Of a stretch of DNA of 48,985 nucleotides, positions 1-7,612 are shown piece by piece. The DNA comes from Phycisphaerae bacterium. Its GTDB lineage: Bacteria > Planctomycetota > Phycisphaerae > UBA1845. The position numbers and the translations under genes are program-made. The stretch lies in the NCBI GenBank assembly GCA_029260235.1, contig JAJDDP010000120.1, positions 1 through 48,985 of the forward strand, written 5' to 3'. The notes beneath the pieces are model-generated. The model was not told the DNA's origin. It saw only the letters and a list, made by a program, of their open reading frames with translations, and ran no database searches. Positions within the stretch are counted from its first letter, which is position 1. Each line of letters starts with the position of its first letter.

Positions 1-465
1 GTGGTTTTTCTCCATGACCCGTATTGAGGCGGTCGACCCGGGGAGTGTTTGGGCGATGACGCTCTGCACGCGCTCATCTTCGAATGCCCGTCTGATCAGG
101 GCTTCAACCGCGTCGGTTGCGTAGCCATGTTTCTGATATTCTGGGACAATGGAATAGCCCAGCTCCACCATGCCCTCCGGCGTCGGCTTCCCCTTGTATC
201 CCGCAGTGCCGACGACGACTCGGCCCAAGTCCGAACGGTTGGCCAAGACGACCATCCACAGCCACCAACCGGCCTGATCCTCACCCTCGGCCAAGCGATC
301 AGCGGTGTAGCGCATGGCCTGTTCGTTGTATAGCGGTGGCGGCCAATCCGCCGGAACGGTCGCGTCGAGCACAGTAGACAAGGCTACGCGATCAGCCACG
401 GTCACTTGGACCGTCTCGACGGTTACAGCAATCAGTTCCAGGCGCTCGGTGGTTATCTTGAGCAT
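1..465 (-). CDS. GNAT-family N-acetyltransferase (RimJ/RimL type), partial
   Basis: Reading the minus strand from an ATG at 465 gives 155 codons with no stop before the window edge, so the C-terminus is missing. The protein opens MLKITTERLELIAVT, the usual RimJ/RimL-type start. About residues 117-130 carry the acetyl-CoA pyrophosphate-binding signature (QKHGYATDAVEALI), and later ASIRVMEKN matches the late motif of this subfamily, where an Asn precedes the final strand. Such enzymes transfer acetyl groups from acetyl-CoA to N-terminal or small-molecule amines; the substrate cannot be read here. It is divergent from the MreC-like gene, with only 41 bases between the two starts, so promoters must overlap. 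I see no clear Shine-Dalgarno before the ATG. Confidence 0.85.
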   Translation of the reverse strand, partial: MLKITTERLELIAVTVETVQVTVADRVALSTVLDATVPADWPPPLYNEQAMRYTADRLAEGEDQAGWWLWMVVLANRSDLGRVVVGTAGYKGKPTPEGMVELGYSIVPEYQKHGYATDAVEALIRRAFEDERVQSVIAQTLPGSTASIRVMEKNH

Positions 466-506
466 GGTCGGTACAATACTGTGCTACCAAGCCCAAGCAC
501 AAGAGA

Positions 507-1433
507 ATGAGCCCCATGCATCCCAGCTCTAAACGTCAATCCAGAAGTAGGCGAATTATTGCGACGTTGCTGGCTGTTTCATTCGTGGGCCTCTTGTTGC
601 CTACCGCAATCACCGGGCGATTGATGAATCTTGTCCAGATCCTGGTGCCGCTGCAGGCGGCGGCTTCGCGCATGACTGACCGCGTCGGCGAAGGATTGTC
701 AGATCAAGGACCGCCGGTCGCCGCAGCCGAGTTCGACAAACTAGCCCGGCAGGCCGCCGCTTTGGAGCGGACGGTGGCTTCGTTCAGTGATCGGATCGGG
801 CAGCTTGAAGAATCCAACCGCCAACTCACCGGCATCCGCAATCGAGGCCTCGGTGCCCAAGGCATGCTGATTCCCGCCCGGTTGGTGGCTGACGACCTGC
901 TGTATTGGCGCGACTCCAAATTGGCCAACGCCGGTACGCTTCGTGGGGTGCAGGTTGGAACAGCCGTCACCTCCCGCAGTCTGGAGTTGGACGCTGGCAG
1001 CGAAGATGGCGCCGTTGATGGCATGGCTGTGCTGGCCGGAGAATCTCTGCTGGGGTGGGTGGCTGACTGTGGAACGCATACCGCCCGGGTTGTGCTGCTC
1101 AGTGATCCTAGCATCAGAATGCCGGTCAGGATTGGCCGATTCGAGGGCGGTGAATTCTTGTTGCCGCCGACAGAATTCTGGCTGGTAGGCCAAGGCCAAG
1201 GCAAGATGACTGTGATTGATGTCAATCGCGATCTTCTTTCTGGCGAGCCGCCCAGCATTCAAACCGGCGACCTCGTCTTGACGACCAACGACAACCCCAA
1301 GCTCCCCCTAGCCCTCACGATTGGCAAAATCGCCACAATCGCGCCAAACCCCAAGAACCGACTGCTATTCACCCTCGAAGTCGAGCCGGCGGCCCCCATA
1401 GGCTCGCGCGACATTTACCTCCTGGCACCCTAG
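507..1433 (+). CDS. mreC: MreC-like rod shape-determining protein
   Basis: A 308-residue protein with a short basic N-terminus, one membrane segment at about 16-38, a coiled-coil-like stretch at about 75-105 (FDKLARQAAALERTVASF and on), and a beta-rich C-terminal half. The latter has typical MreC phrasing such as LELDAGSEDGAVDGMAV and ARVVLLSDPS. MreC is a bitopic periplasmic scaffold linking MreB and the peptidoglycan elongation machinery. Length fits the family. No mreB or mreD is nearby, so the usual mreBCD cluster is broken up, as is common in planctomycetes; a role outside the elongasome is possible. The start could also be the ATG three codons later (516). Confidence 0.78.
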   Translation: MSPMHPSSKRQSRSRRIIATLLAVSFVGLLLPTAITGRLMNLVQILVPLQAAASRMTDRVGEGLSDQGPPVAAAEFDKLARQAAALERTVASFSDRIGQLEESNRQLTGIRNRGLGAQGMLIPARLVADDLLYWRDSKLANAGTLRGVQVGTAVTSRSLELDAGSEDGAVDGMAVLAGESLLGWVADCGTHTARVVLLSDPSIRMPVRIGRFEGGEFLLPPTEFWLVGQGQGKMTVIDVNRDLLSGEPPSIQTGDLVLTTNDNPKLPLALTIGKIATIAPNPKNRLLFTLEVEPAAPIGSRDIYLLAP

Positions 1434-1710
1434 GAATCGACCAAGCGACTAGAGCGGCACGGTGAGGCGAATTCGGCCCTGGGAGCGGAGCCTGATGCTG
1501 CCACGCCCAAAAAGGTCGATATCATTCCGCTGTTTCGTTCTTGATGCTGCTACAATAGGGCAGGACATCGGATCGACCGTGGCCAACAAGCCCATGGCCG
1601 ACCACGAAGTGGGGCAGGTACCGGATGGTGCGCGGGCTTGGTGGGCCATAGCGCAATCGACGCCAGAAATGTGCTCCGTGAGCAACTGACTCAAGAGGGG
1701 AACTCCCAAT

Positions 1711-3873
1711 ATGCTTTTCAACCGTTTGATCGCTCTATTTGTGGGGCTGATTGCAGCCTCAGCTTCGATTGGCCAAACCGTTTCGCTTCGGGTGGCTACC
1801 TTCAATATCGAAAACTACGACGGCAGCAGCCCACAATTCGAGGCTGCCCGCGACATCTTGATCCGCGTTGACGCCGATGTGGTTTTTCTCCAAGAAATCG
1901 GGAGTTTTTCAGCCCTCCAGTCGCTGGGCACGGCAACGGGCTATTCCAACATCTTCTTGGCGGATCCCAACGGCGACATCGATCTTGGCACCGATTTCTC
2001 CGGCGTGCTCAGCCGGTTCCCCTTGGTGGGGGCAACTTCGACCCGGACCGCAGCTACCATCTCGGGAGATCCGACTGCATTGGACATTGTGCGGAACTTC
2101 GCCTTCGCTGAGGTTGCAGTCCCAGGAGCAGCGGAGAACTTCCTGGTGGCGATCAACCACTGGAAGGCAGGGACGGGCGACGACAACGAATTCAGACGCT
2201 CGATCGAATCCATCCGCTCCATGCAGCTATTTACGGCTGTGGACTCAGCCGCGATCCCCTACATGATTGTCGGCGACATGAACGACGATATTTCTGATTC
2301 ACCTGACAGCCCGAGCCAATTTAGTTCAGAACCGGCAGGACTGCCCATATCCTTCAACCTGGGAAACGACATTTTCTTCCCCGTGGCCAACTCCGTCTTC
2401 CTGCCCTTCCAAACGGGAACAGGCGCGGATTCCATAAGCGTGGTCAGTGCATTTCAACTTGTCTCGCAATCGGGCGAACCAAGCGACTCGACCAGACCCG
2501 CTTCGGGACGCCGACTCGACTACCTATGGCGCAGCGACGCAGTGACAATCGTTGGCACCGAGGTTTATGACTCCCGCGACGAAGGCGCCGGCGGCCTACC
2601 CAAGGCGGGAGCTGTCCTGCCGTCAACTACATCTGCCACGGCATCGGACCATCTGGTTGTTTTTGCCGATATTGAAATCGCTTCCTCTGGACCACCCACC
2701 GGTGCCTGTTGCGAGCCGGGCGGAACTTGCCTGGAAGCGGTCATCGATACCGACTGCGCGACCGCCGGCGGACACTTTTATGGAAACGGCTCTGCCTGTG
2801 GCGGGATCCTGGACCCAATCTGCGAGGCACCTGGAGCCTGTTGCTTTGGCGATGGCAACTGCCAGGACAGCACCGAAAGCTTCGACTGCCTCAACGGCAG
2901 CGGTCTGTTCTATGGCCCAGCCACTACCTGCGCCGGTCCTATCGATCCAGTATGCGAAGCGCCAGGAGCGTGCTGCGTGGGCAACGGCGTCTGCCGCGAT
3001 GATCTCGATTCCCTGGGCTGCGACTCGCTGGGCGGACTATTCTATGGCGCCGGCGTTAGCTGCCTGGGTGTGTTGGATCCGCCGTGCGAAGCCGTCATTG
3101 CCGAGGGTGTGATCATCAACGAAGTCATGGCTAAGGCGGATGCCGGCGAAGATACCGAGTTTATTGAGCTGTTTGGAACACCCCTGGGTTCACTGGAGAA
3201 CATGTCCTTGCTGGTCATCGAAGGACAGACAGCCTCAAAGGGCATCGTCGATAGAATCTATGATCTGAGTGGCCAATCACTCGATGCGGACGGCTACTTT
3301 CTGCTAGGGGACACAGCCCTCTCGCCCGACATGGCTTTAAGTGGCGGGGCCGACTTTGAAAACGGCAGCGAAACATTCGTGCTGGTGGAAAACCTGCTCG
3401 GTTCGATTCTGGTCAATACCGACCTGGATACGAACAACGACGGCAGTGCAGAGGTGCCCGTGGGCACGGTGATCGATGCGGTGGGCTTGGTGGGCGGTTC
3501 GGGCTTCCCGGACTACGCCATCTACTTTGGCGGCTCCGAGATCGGCCCGCAGGTCGGCCTCTTCCCCGATGGAGCAGCCCGAATCCCTAACGGCATCGAT
3601 ACGAATAACGCGGCTGATTGGGTCTTCCTCAGCGGTGCCTTGGATGGTAGCGAAGGCGATCAACCCATCACGCCGGACGCAGCCAACTCAGGCGACGGCG
3701 ATTTCGATGCCGATGGCGACCGCGATTTGGCTGACTATGGCTCGTTCCAAAACTGTTTCACAGGCCCTGGCATCTCCCCGATTCCCCCATGCGAACCCGG
3801 TGACTTGGACGGGGACAACGACGATGACTTGGACGACTTGGTCCACCTGGTCGCCAACATGGCAGGCCCGTAG
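1711..3873 (+). CDS. Secreted endonuclease/exonuclease/phosphatase-fold protein with Cys repeats, lamin-tail-like domain and dockerin-like tail
   Basis: 720 residues. Residues 1-22 look like a signal peptide. Residues about 25-325 are an EEP (DNase I-like) domain: ATFNIENY (Asn32), FLQEIG (Glu62, metal ligand), NHW (Asn149/His150), VGDMND (Asp189) and SDH (Asp313/His314) are in the expected order, so the catalytic set looks complete. Three Cys-rich repeats beginning GACC start at residues 331, 377 and 419, each about 42-46 residues with regularly spaced cysteines. A lamin-tail-like domain follows (INEVMAKADAGEDTEFIELF, about 466 on). The end holds two Asp-rich dockerin/EF-hand-like loops (about 665-715). 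It is probably an exported nuclease or phosphodiesterase; the substrate is unknown. An AGAGGGG stretch lies about 10 bases before the ATG. The 277 bases upstream hold no gene I can support. Confidence 0.88.
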   Translation: MLFNRLIALFVGLIAASASIGQTVSLRVATFNIENYDGSSPQFEAARDILIRVDADVVFLQEIGSFSALQSLGTATGYSNIFLADPNGDIDLGTDFSGVLSRFPLVGATSTRTAATISGDPTALDIVRNFAFAEVAVPGAAENFLVAINHWKAGTGDDNEFRRSIESIRSMQLFTAVDSAAIPYMIVGDMNDDISDSPDSPSQFSSEPAGLPISFNLGNDIFFPVANSVFLPFQTGTGADSISVVSAFQLVSQSGEPSDSTRPASGRRLDYLWRSDAVTIVGTEVYDSRDEGAGGLPKAGAVLPSTTSATASDHLVVFADIEIASSGPPTGACCEPGGTCLEAVIDTDCATAGGHFYGNGSACGGILDPICEAPGACCFGDGNCQDSTESFDCLNGSGLFYGPATTCAGPIDPVCEAPGACCVGNGVCRDDLDSLGCDSLGGLFYGAGVSCLGVLDPPCEAVIAEGVIINEVMAKADAGEDTEFIELFGTPLGSLENMSLLVIEGQTASKGIVDRIYDLSGQSLDADGYFLLGDTALSPDMALSGGADFENGSETFVLVENLLGSILVNTDLDTNNDGSAEVPVGTVIDAVGLVGGSGFPDYAIYFGGSEIGPQVGLFPDGAARIPNGIDTNNAADWVFLSGALDGSEGDQPITPDAANSGDGDFDADGDRDLADYGSFQNCFTGPGISPIPPCEPGDLDGDNDDDLDDLVHLVANMAGP

Positions 3874-3887
3874 CGGTGCCGGTTGGT

Positions 3888-4328
3888 TCAGTACTTCTCG
3901 GAAGTGGCTAGATCGAAGCCTTCGTGCTCGGGGTTGAGTTCTGCTTCGCGGAATTCAGCCCTGCAGGCATAGCAAGCCGTCATCTTGCCAACGACCATAT
4001 ACAGCACAAAGTCGACGAACATAGCCAGCAGAAGAACACCGTAAGCGATGGTTGAATTGCTCTTAAGGGTGGCAAAGCTGATCGCCCCGGCTAGGATCAC
4101 CAGGGCAACGCCGAACGCCTGTGGAAAATCCTTGCGCACAAACATCTCGCTGCAACTGCAAAGTGGGCATCGCTCAAGCAGGCCTGCTTGGTTGACCGAT
4201 TGTGTCGCCTCGATCTTATGCCTGGTGTGGCAGCGAGGACATTCGATGGAGTCCCCCGCTTCTTCGAGCGGTTCAAACTCGATGATGGCTACACACGTTT
4301 CGTTTGGACAATGAAATCGAATCTGCAC
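3888..4328 (-). CDS. Zinc-ribbon protein with two membrane segments, function unknown
   Basis: 146 residues. The N-terminus has Cys7, Cys12 and a CPRC pair at 30-33, followed by CPLC and later CYAC, suggesting one or two zinc ribbons. Two hydrophobic segments lie in the middle (around 71-88 and 96-112). I recognise no named family. It is just downstream of the next minus-strand membrane protein gene (14 bases between them), so the two are probably cotranscribed. It converges with the EEP-fold gene. A regulatory or chaperone-like role at the membrane would be a guess. Confidence 0.7.
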   Translation of the reverse strand: MQIRFHCPNETCVAIIEFEPLEEAGDSIECPRCHTRHKIEATQSVNQAGLLERCPLCSCSEMFVRKDFPQAFGVALVILAGAISFATLKSNSTIAYGVLLLAMFVDFVLYMVVGKMTACYACRAEFREAELNPEHEGFDLATSEKY

Positions 4329-4342
4329 GGCAGTTCATCCCA

Positions 4343-5164
4343 TCAAATCGGCCAGCGCAGCTCAATGAGCAGATGCTGGCTGCTTAGTTCACCAACGTAC
4401 ACAAACAGGGACATGAAGTAGAGAATCCCTGTGGCTGACTGCGTAGCCCGAAGCTTGACGCAATCCAGCACCATATAGGCAAACATCATGGGGAAGAGAA
4501 GCCCCAGTGTTACCCTCAAAGAAAGAATCAGCCAGGAATTCCCTAACTGAGCAGCAAGATCGGCAGGCCCGCTTCCGGTCCAGGCGATGCCAAAACTTGT
4601 CACACTAAACAAGAAACGTAGCACAACAGCCACAGCCAAAATCCGGGCCATCCTCCTCAGCGGGGCGATAGTCATCTTGGTCGCGGTCAAATAGGCGTGA
4701 CCCAGCAACCAGGCACAGGTCACTCCGCCCATGACAAGGCCACTGCAGAGCTGCCCAGCCACCATGCCGGCCCATCCCACCTGGGATGACGCTTGGCCTA
4801 CGCCTAGCGCCGATGTCCACGCACAGCCAGCCGCCAGCGCCGCCACACCGCCGCCGGCGGTCAAGGCGATGTAAACTCCTCGACGTTTCTCAGCCAGGGG
4901 CGCAAACCCAATCAAGAAGGCTGACAGAAGAGCAGCCAAGAGAGTCAAGATTCCAGCCGCAATGGGGACGCTTCTGAAATCCCACGCCTGATTGCTCAGC
5001 ACCCACAACCCTGCTCCAGACAGGAGCGCCAAGGTCAAGATGCCGCTGAGTCGCAGGTAGTTCCAGGCTATTTGATCCGGGCGGCACATCGCCAATACAA
5101 CCAGTACGCCGCCAGCAATCAAACAAAACAGCCAAATCGCCATCGCAAACGATCCATCCGTCAA
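4343..5164 (-). CDS. Multi-pass membrane protein, function unknown
   Basis: 273 residues, almost wholly hydrophobic, with about seven or eight likely membrane helices and few charged loops. No catalytic motif stands out and I cannot name the family. The start is uncertain: position 5164 is a TTG codon, and an ATG seven codons later (5143) begins MAIWLFCLIAGG, right at the first helix. The frame stays open further upstream to about 5222. Neither start has a strong Shine-Dalgarno. It lies 14 bases before the zinc-ribbon membrane protein on the same strand, so the pair may act together. Confidence 0.68.
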   Translation of the reverse strand: MTDGSFAMAIWLFCLIAGGVLVVLAMCRPDQIAWNYLRLSGILTLALLSGAGLWVLSNQAWDFRSVPIAAGILTLLAALLSAFLIGFAPLAEKRRGVYIALTAGGGVAALAAGCAWTSALGVGQASSQVGWAGMVAGQLCSGLVMGGVTCAWLLGHAYLTATKMTIAPLRRMARILAVAVVLRFLFSVTSFGIAWTGSGPADLAAQLGNSWLILSLRVTLGLLFPMMFAYMVLDCVKLRATQSATGILYFMSLFVYVGELSSQHLLIELRWPI

Positions 5165-5281
5165 TAAGCCAAGGTCGAGAAAGACCAGCGATTGTAGCGA
5201 CCAACTTCCAAGGCTGCACGTCTAGGCCAGGGGTCCGACACGACAATTATTGCGGGATGGTGTTCGCAAGCCACCATTCGG

Positions 5282-5316
5282 CGAAGGAAGCCTTCGTCAT
5301 TCCCGCGCAGGCGGGA
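5282..5316. repeat. Two adjacent short hairpins; REP-like palindrome
   Basis: CGAAGG-AAG-CCTTCG (5282-5296) is followed at once by TCCCGC-GCAG-GCGGGA (5301-5316). The second, in the context GTCATTCCCGCGCAGGCGGGA, closely resembles a dispersed intergenic palindrome seen in many bacterial genomes (from memory). It sits in the 163-base gap after serA, so it may also aid transcript 3'-end formation. It lacks a U-tract. Confidence 0.5.
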
Positions 5317-5327
5317 TCGACGGCGCA

Positions 5328-6287
5328 CTAGGCGTTTACGCAGTTTGGCGGCTCATTGCCCTTCATTTTCTCACCGATGATGCGAACAACCTCTTCACCC
5401 ACCGCACTCTGGGCTTCTTGCGTCGAGGCACCAATATGGTGGGTGCCGTACACGCGGCTGCACTGCACGATTGGATCATTGAACGCGGTATCGGCAGATC
5501 CTGGCTCGTTTTCGTACACGTCCAATCCCGCCCCACCGACTCGACCCGCTTTGATGGCGCTAGCCAGCGCCTCGTGGTCGATCACGCCGCCCCGGGCGCA
5601 GTTGATAATGAACGCCGACGACTTCATCTTGGCCAACTCGTCCGCACCGATGAGGTGCTTGGTGCCTTCGCCTCCTGGAACATGCACCGAAATGAAGTCT
5701 GAATCCGTCAAGATTTGCTCAAACGGTACCTTCTTGATGCCCAGTTCCTGCTCGAGGGCGTTCTGGTCGACCACATCGCAATAGATCAAGTCCATGTCAA
5801 ACGACTTGGCTCGCTTGGCCAGTTCATAGCCGATGCGTCCCAAGCCCACGATGCCCAAGGTCGTGCCTTTGAGGCCGCGGGCCTTGGCGTATTCCTTCTT
5901 GTTCCACACGCCGTTCCGCAGATCGACGGCGTTGTCCACGATCCGCCGATCCAGCGAGAGCATCAGCCCCATGGTCAGTTCAGCCACCGCGACCGAATTC
6001 TTGCCCGGGCAATTGCAGACCCGGATGTTACGCTCCTTAGCCGCGGATTTATCGATGGTGTCGGTACCCGCCCCAGCTCTAACGACCAGTTCGAGCGATG
6101 CACCCGCACCCAACACATCGTCGGGCACCCTCGTCGAACGGACCACTAGAACACGAGCCTCGTTGGCTTTGACAGCCTCTCTCAGCGAATCACCGGAGAG
6201 GTCGGCATTCAGCGTCACCTTACAGCCCATGGCTTTCAACTGCTCTACGCCCGCGTTGTCGAACTTGTCTGCTATCAAGACGTTCAT
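5328..6287 (-). CDS. serA: D-3-phosphoglycerate dehydrogenase (short form, no ACT domain)
   Basis: 319 residues of the D-2-hydroxyacid dehydrogenase family. It oxidises 3-phosphoglycerate to 3-phosphohydroxypyruvate with NAD, the first step of serine synthesis. The Rossmann fingerprint is VGLGRIG (about 148-153). The catalytic residues are Arg232 in CARGG, Glu261 in ENEP and His284 in THHIGAST. The protein stops soon after the dehydrogenase fold and lacks the C-terminal ACT or ASB regulatory domain of longer SerA proteins, so serine feedback by that route is not expected. GAGG lies nine bases before the ATG. The gene is divergent from a cysteine desulfurase, which links serine and cysteine metabolism by position only. 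A related 2-hydroxyacid dehydrogenase with another substrate is possible. Confidence 0.88.
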   Translation of the reverse strand: MNVLIADKFDNAGVEQLKAMGCKVTLNADLSGDSLREAVKANEARVLVVRSTRVPDDVLGAGASLELVVRAGAGTDTIDKSAAKERNIRVCNCPGKNSVAVAELTMGLMLSLDRRIVDNAVDLRNGVWNKKEYAKARGLKGTTLGIVGLGRIGYELAKRAKSFDMDLIYCDVVDQNALEQELGIKKVPFEQILTDSDFISVHVPGGEGTKHLIGADELAKMKSSAFIINCARGGVIDHEALASAIKAGRVGGAGLDVYENEPGSADTAFNDPIVQCSRVYGTHHIGASTQEAQSAVGEEVVRIIGEKMKGNEPPNCVNA

Positions 6288-6404
6288 GTTACATAACCTC
6301 GCAGCCCCATCTTGGGGGCGTTACACTAGGCGGTCAGGATCGGCCGCTCGCTTAGAATGATTCACCGGGCGGTCTCAACCAATGCTGTGGAGGAGCCTCG
6401 CCCC

Positions 6405-7529
6405 ATGATCTACTTTGACTATAACGCCACAACGCCCGTCGATGAGGCCGTGGTAGAAGCCATGATGCCCTACCTTTCGACGCACCACGGCAACCCGTCG
6501 AGCAGCCATGCTCCGGGCAAGAAAATCCGGACCGCCATCGATGCAGCACGGCAACAGCTGGCTGACCTGCTTGGCGCCGCCACCGATGAAATCGTGTTCA
6601 CATCCGGCGGCAGCGAAGCCAACAACCACGCCCTCAAAGGCATCGCCTTCAAGGAGGGCAAAGGGCACATCATCATCTCCGCCGTCGAACATCCCGCTGT
6701 GGCCATGCCCGCCCGCTGGCTCGAAGACCAGGGATTCGAGATCAGCTGTATTGGGGTTGACGCGACCGGGATGGTCGATCCCGATGAAGTTCGCCAGGCC
6801 CTCAAGGCTGAGACCATCCTAGTCTCCATCATGCTAAGCAACAATGAGGTGGGTACCCTCCAACCCATCGCCAAAACTTCCGACTTCGCCCACGAGGCTG
6901 GAGCGTTGATGCATACCGATGCCGCACAGGCCGTGGGGAAGATCGCGGTCAAGGTAAACGACTTGGGCGTCGATCTGCTCAGCGTCGCCGGGCACAAATT
7001 TCATGCTCCGCCTGGCACGGGTGCCCTGTTCATCCGCAAAGGCTTGGAATTGCCGCCGCTGATTCACGGCGCCAAGCATGAATCGCAGCGCCGGGCAGGC
7101 ACCGAAGCTGTCCCTGCCATCATTGGCATGGGGGTCGCAGCCAGGCAAGCCTCTGACGCGCTGGCATCGCACCCAGATGGGGATCCCAAGATTCGCGCCC
7201 TTCGCGACCGATTCCATGCGGCTTTGGTCGAAAAATTGGGGGATCAGGTCGTGCTCAACGGGCATCCGATCGAACGACTACCCAACACGATAAGCCTCGG
7301 ATTCCCGGGTCACTTCGGCATCGAGTTACTCGGCAAAATGCCTGACCTTTGTGCCTCAGCCGGGGCAGCGTGCCATTCCAGCACGCAAGACCCCTCGGCC
7401 GTCCTCAAAGCGATGGGTACGCCCCGCGAGGTTGCCCTGGGCACGATTCGATTCAGCCTGGGACGATACAACACCGAGGCTGAGGTCGATAGCGCCGTGG
7501 ACATGGTGCTGCAAGCCTGCACCAAGTAG
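6405..7529 (+). CDS. Class V aminotransferase, cysteine desulfurase (NifS/IscS family)
   Basis: 374 residues from the ATG at 6405, preceded by GGAGGAG with nine bases of spacing; this is far better than the upstream in-frame ATG at 6357. It begins MIYFDYNATTPVDEAV, the family's typical opening. The PLP lysine is in SVAGHKFHAPPGTG, and the sulfur-carrying cysteine is in AGAACHSSTQDPS. The loop length around that Cys fits the group I (NifS/IscS) type. The enzyme removes sulfur from L-cysteine, giving alanine and a protein persulfide for Fe-S clusters, thio-tRNA or similar. No iscU, sufB or thiI homologue is in the window, so the sulfur acceptor is not known. Confidence 0.9.
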   Translation: MIYFDYNATTPVDEAVVEAMMPYLSTHHGNPSSSHAPGKKIRTAIDAARQQLADLLGAATDEIVFTSGGSEANNHALKGIAFKEGKGHIIISAVEHPAVAMPARWLEDQGFEISCIGVDATGMVDPDEVRQALKAETILVSIMLSNNEVGTLQPIAKTSDFAHEAGALMHTDAAQAVGKIAVKVNDLGVDLLSVAGHKFHAPPGTGALFIRKGLELPPLIHGAKHESQRRAGTEAVPAIIGMGVAARQASDALASHPDGDPKIRALRDRFHAALVEKLGDQVVLNGHPIERLPNTISLGFPGHFGIELLGKMPDLCASAGAACHSSTQDPSAVLKAMGTPREVALGTIRFSLGRYNTEAEVDSAVDMVLQACTK

Positions 7530-7537
7530 CGGCGATG

Positions 7538-7573
7538 AAAAAAGCCGCAGACCATAAGTCTGCGGCTTTTTTT
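7538..7573. terminator. Bidirectional intrinsic terminator
   Basis: A 9-bp perfect stem (GCCGCAGAC, 7544-7552, with GTCTGCGGC, 7558-7566) and 5-base loop is flanked by six A on the left and seven T on the right. It can end the cysteine desulfurase transcript on the plus strand and the protease transcript on the minus strand, which converge here. Confidence 0.9.
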
Positions 7574-7612
7574 GTTCAGCTAAACAACTAACAGCAACTT
7601 GAACCGGCGATG

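Noticed and set aside
471..476. TACAAT before mreC (and again at 1551-1556) as -10 boxes
   Set aside because: No matching -35 hexamer at 16-18 bases, so promoter calls are not supported.
1449..1805. A 118-codon minus-strand frame before the EEP gene
   Set aside because: It overlaps the EEP signal peptide region and has no convincing start or motif.
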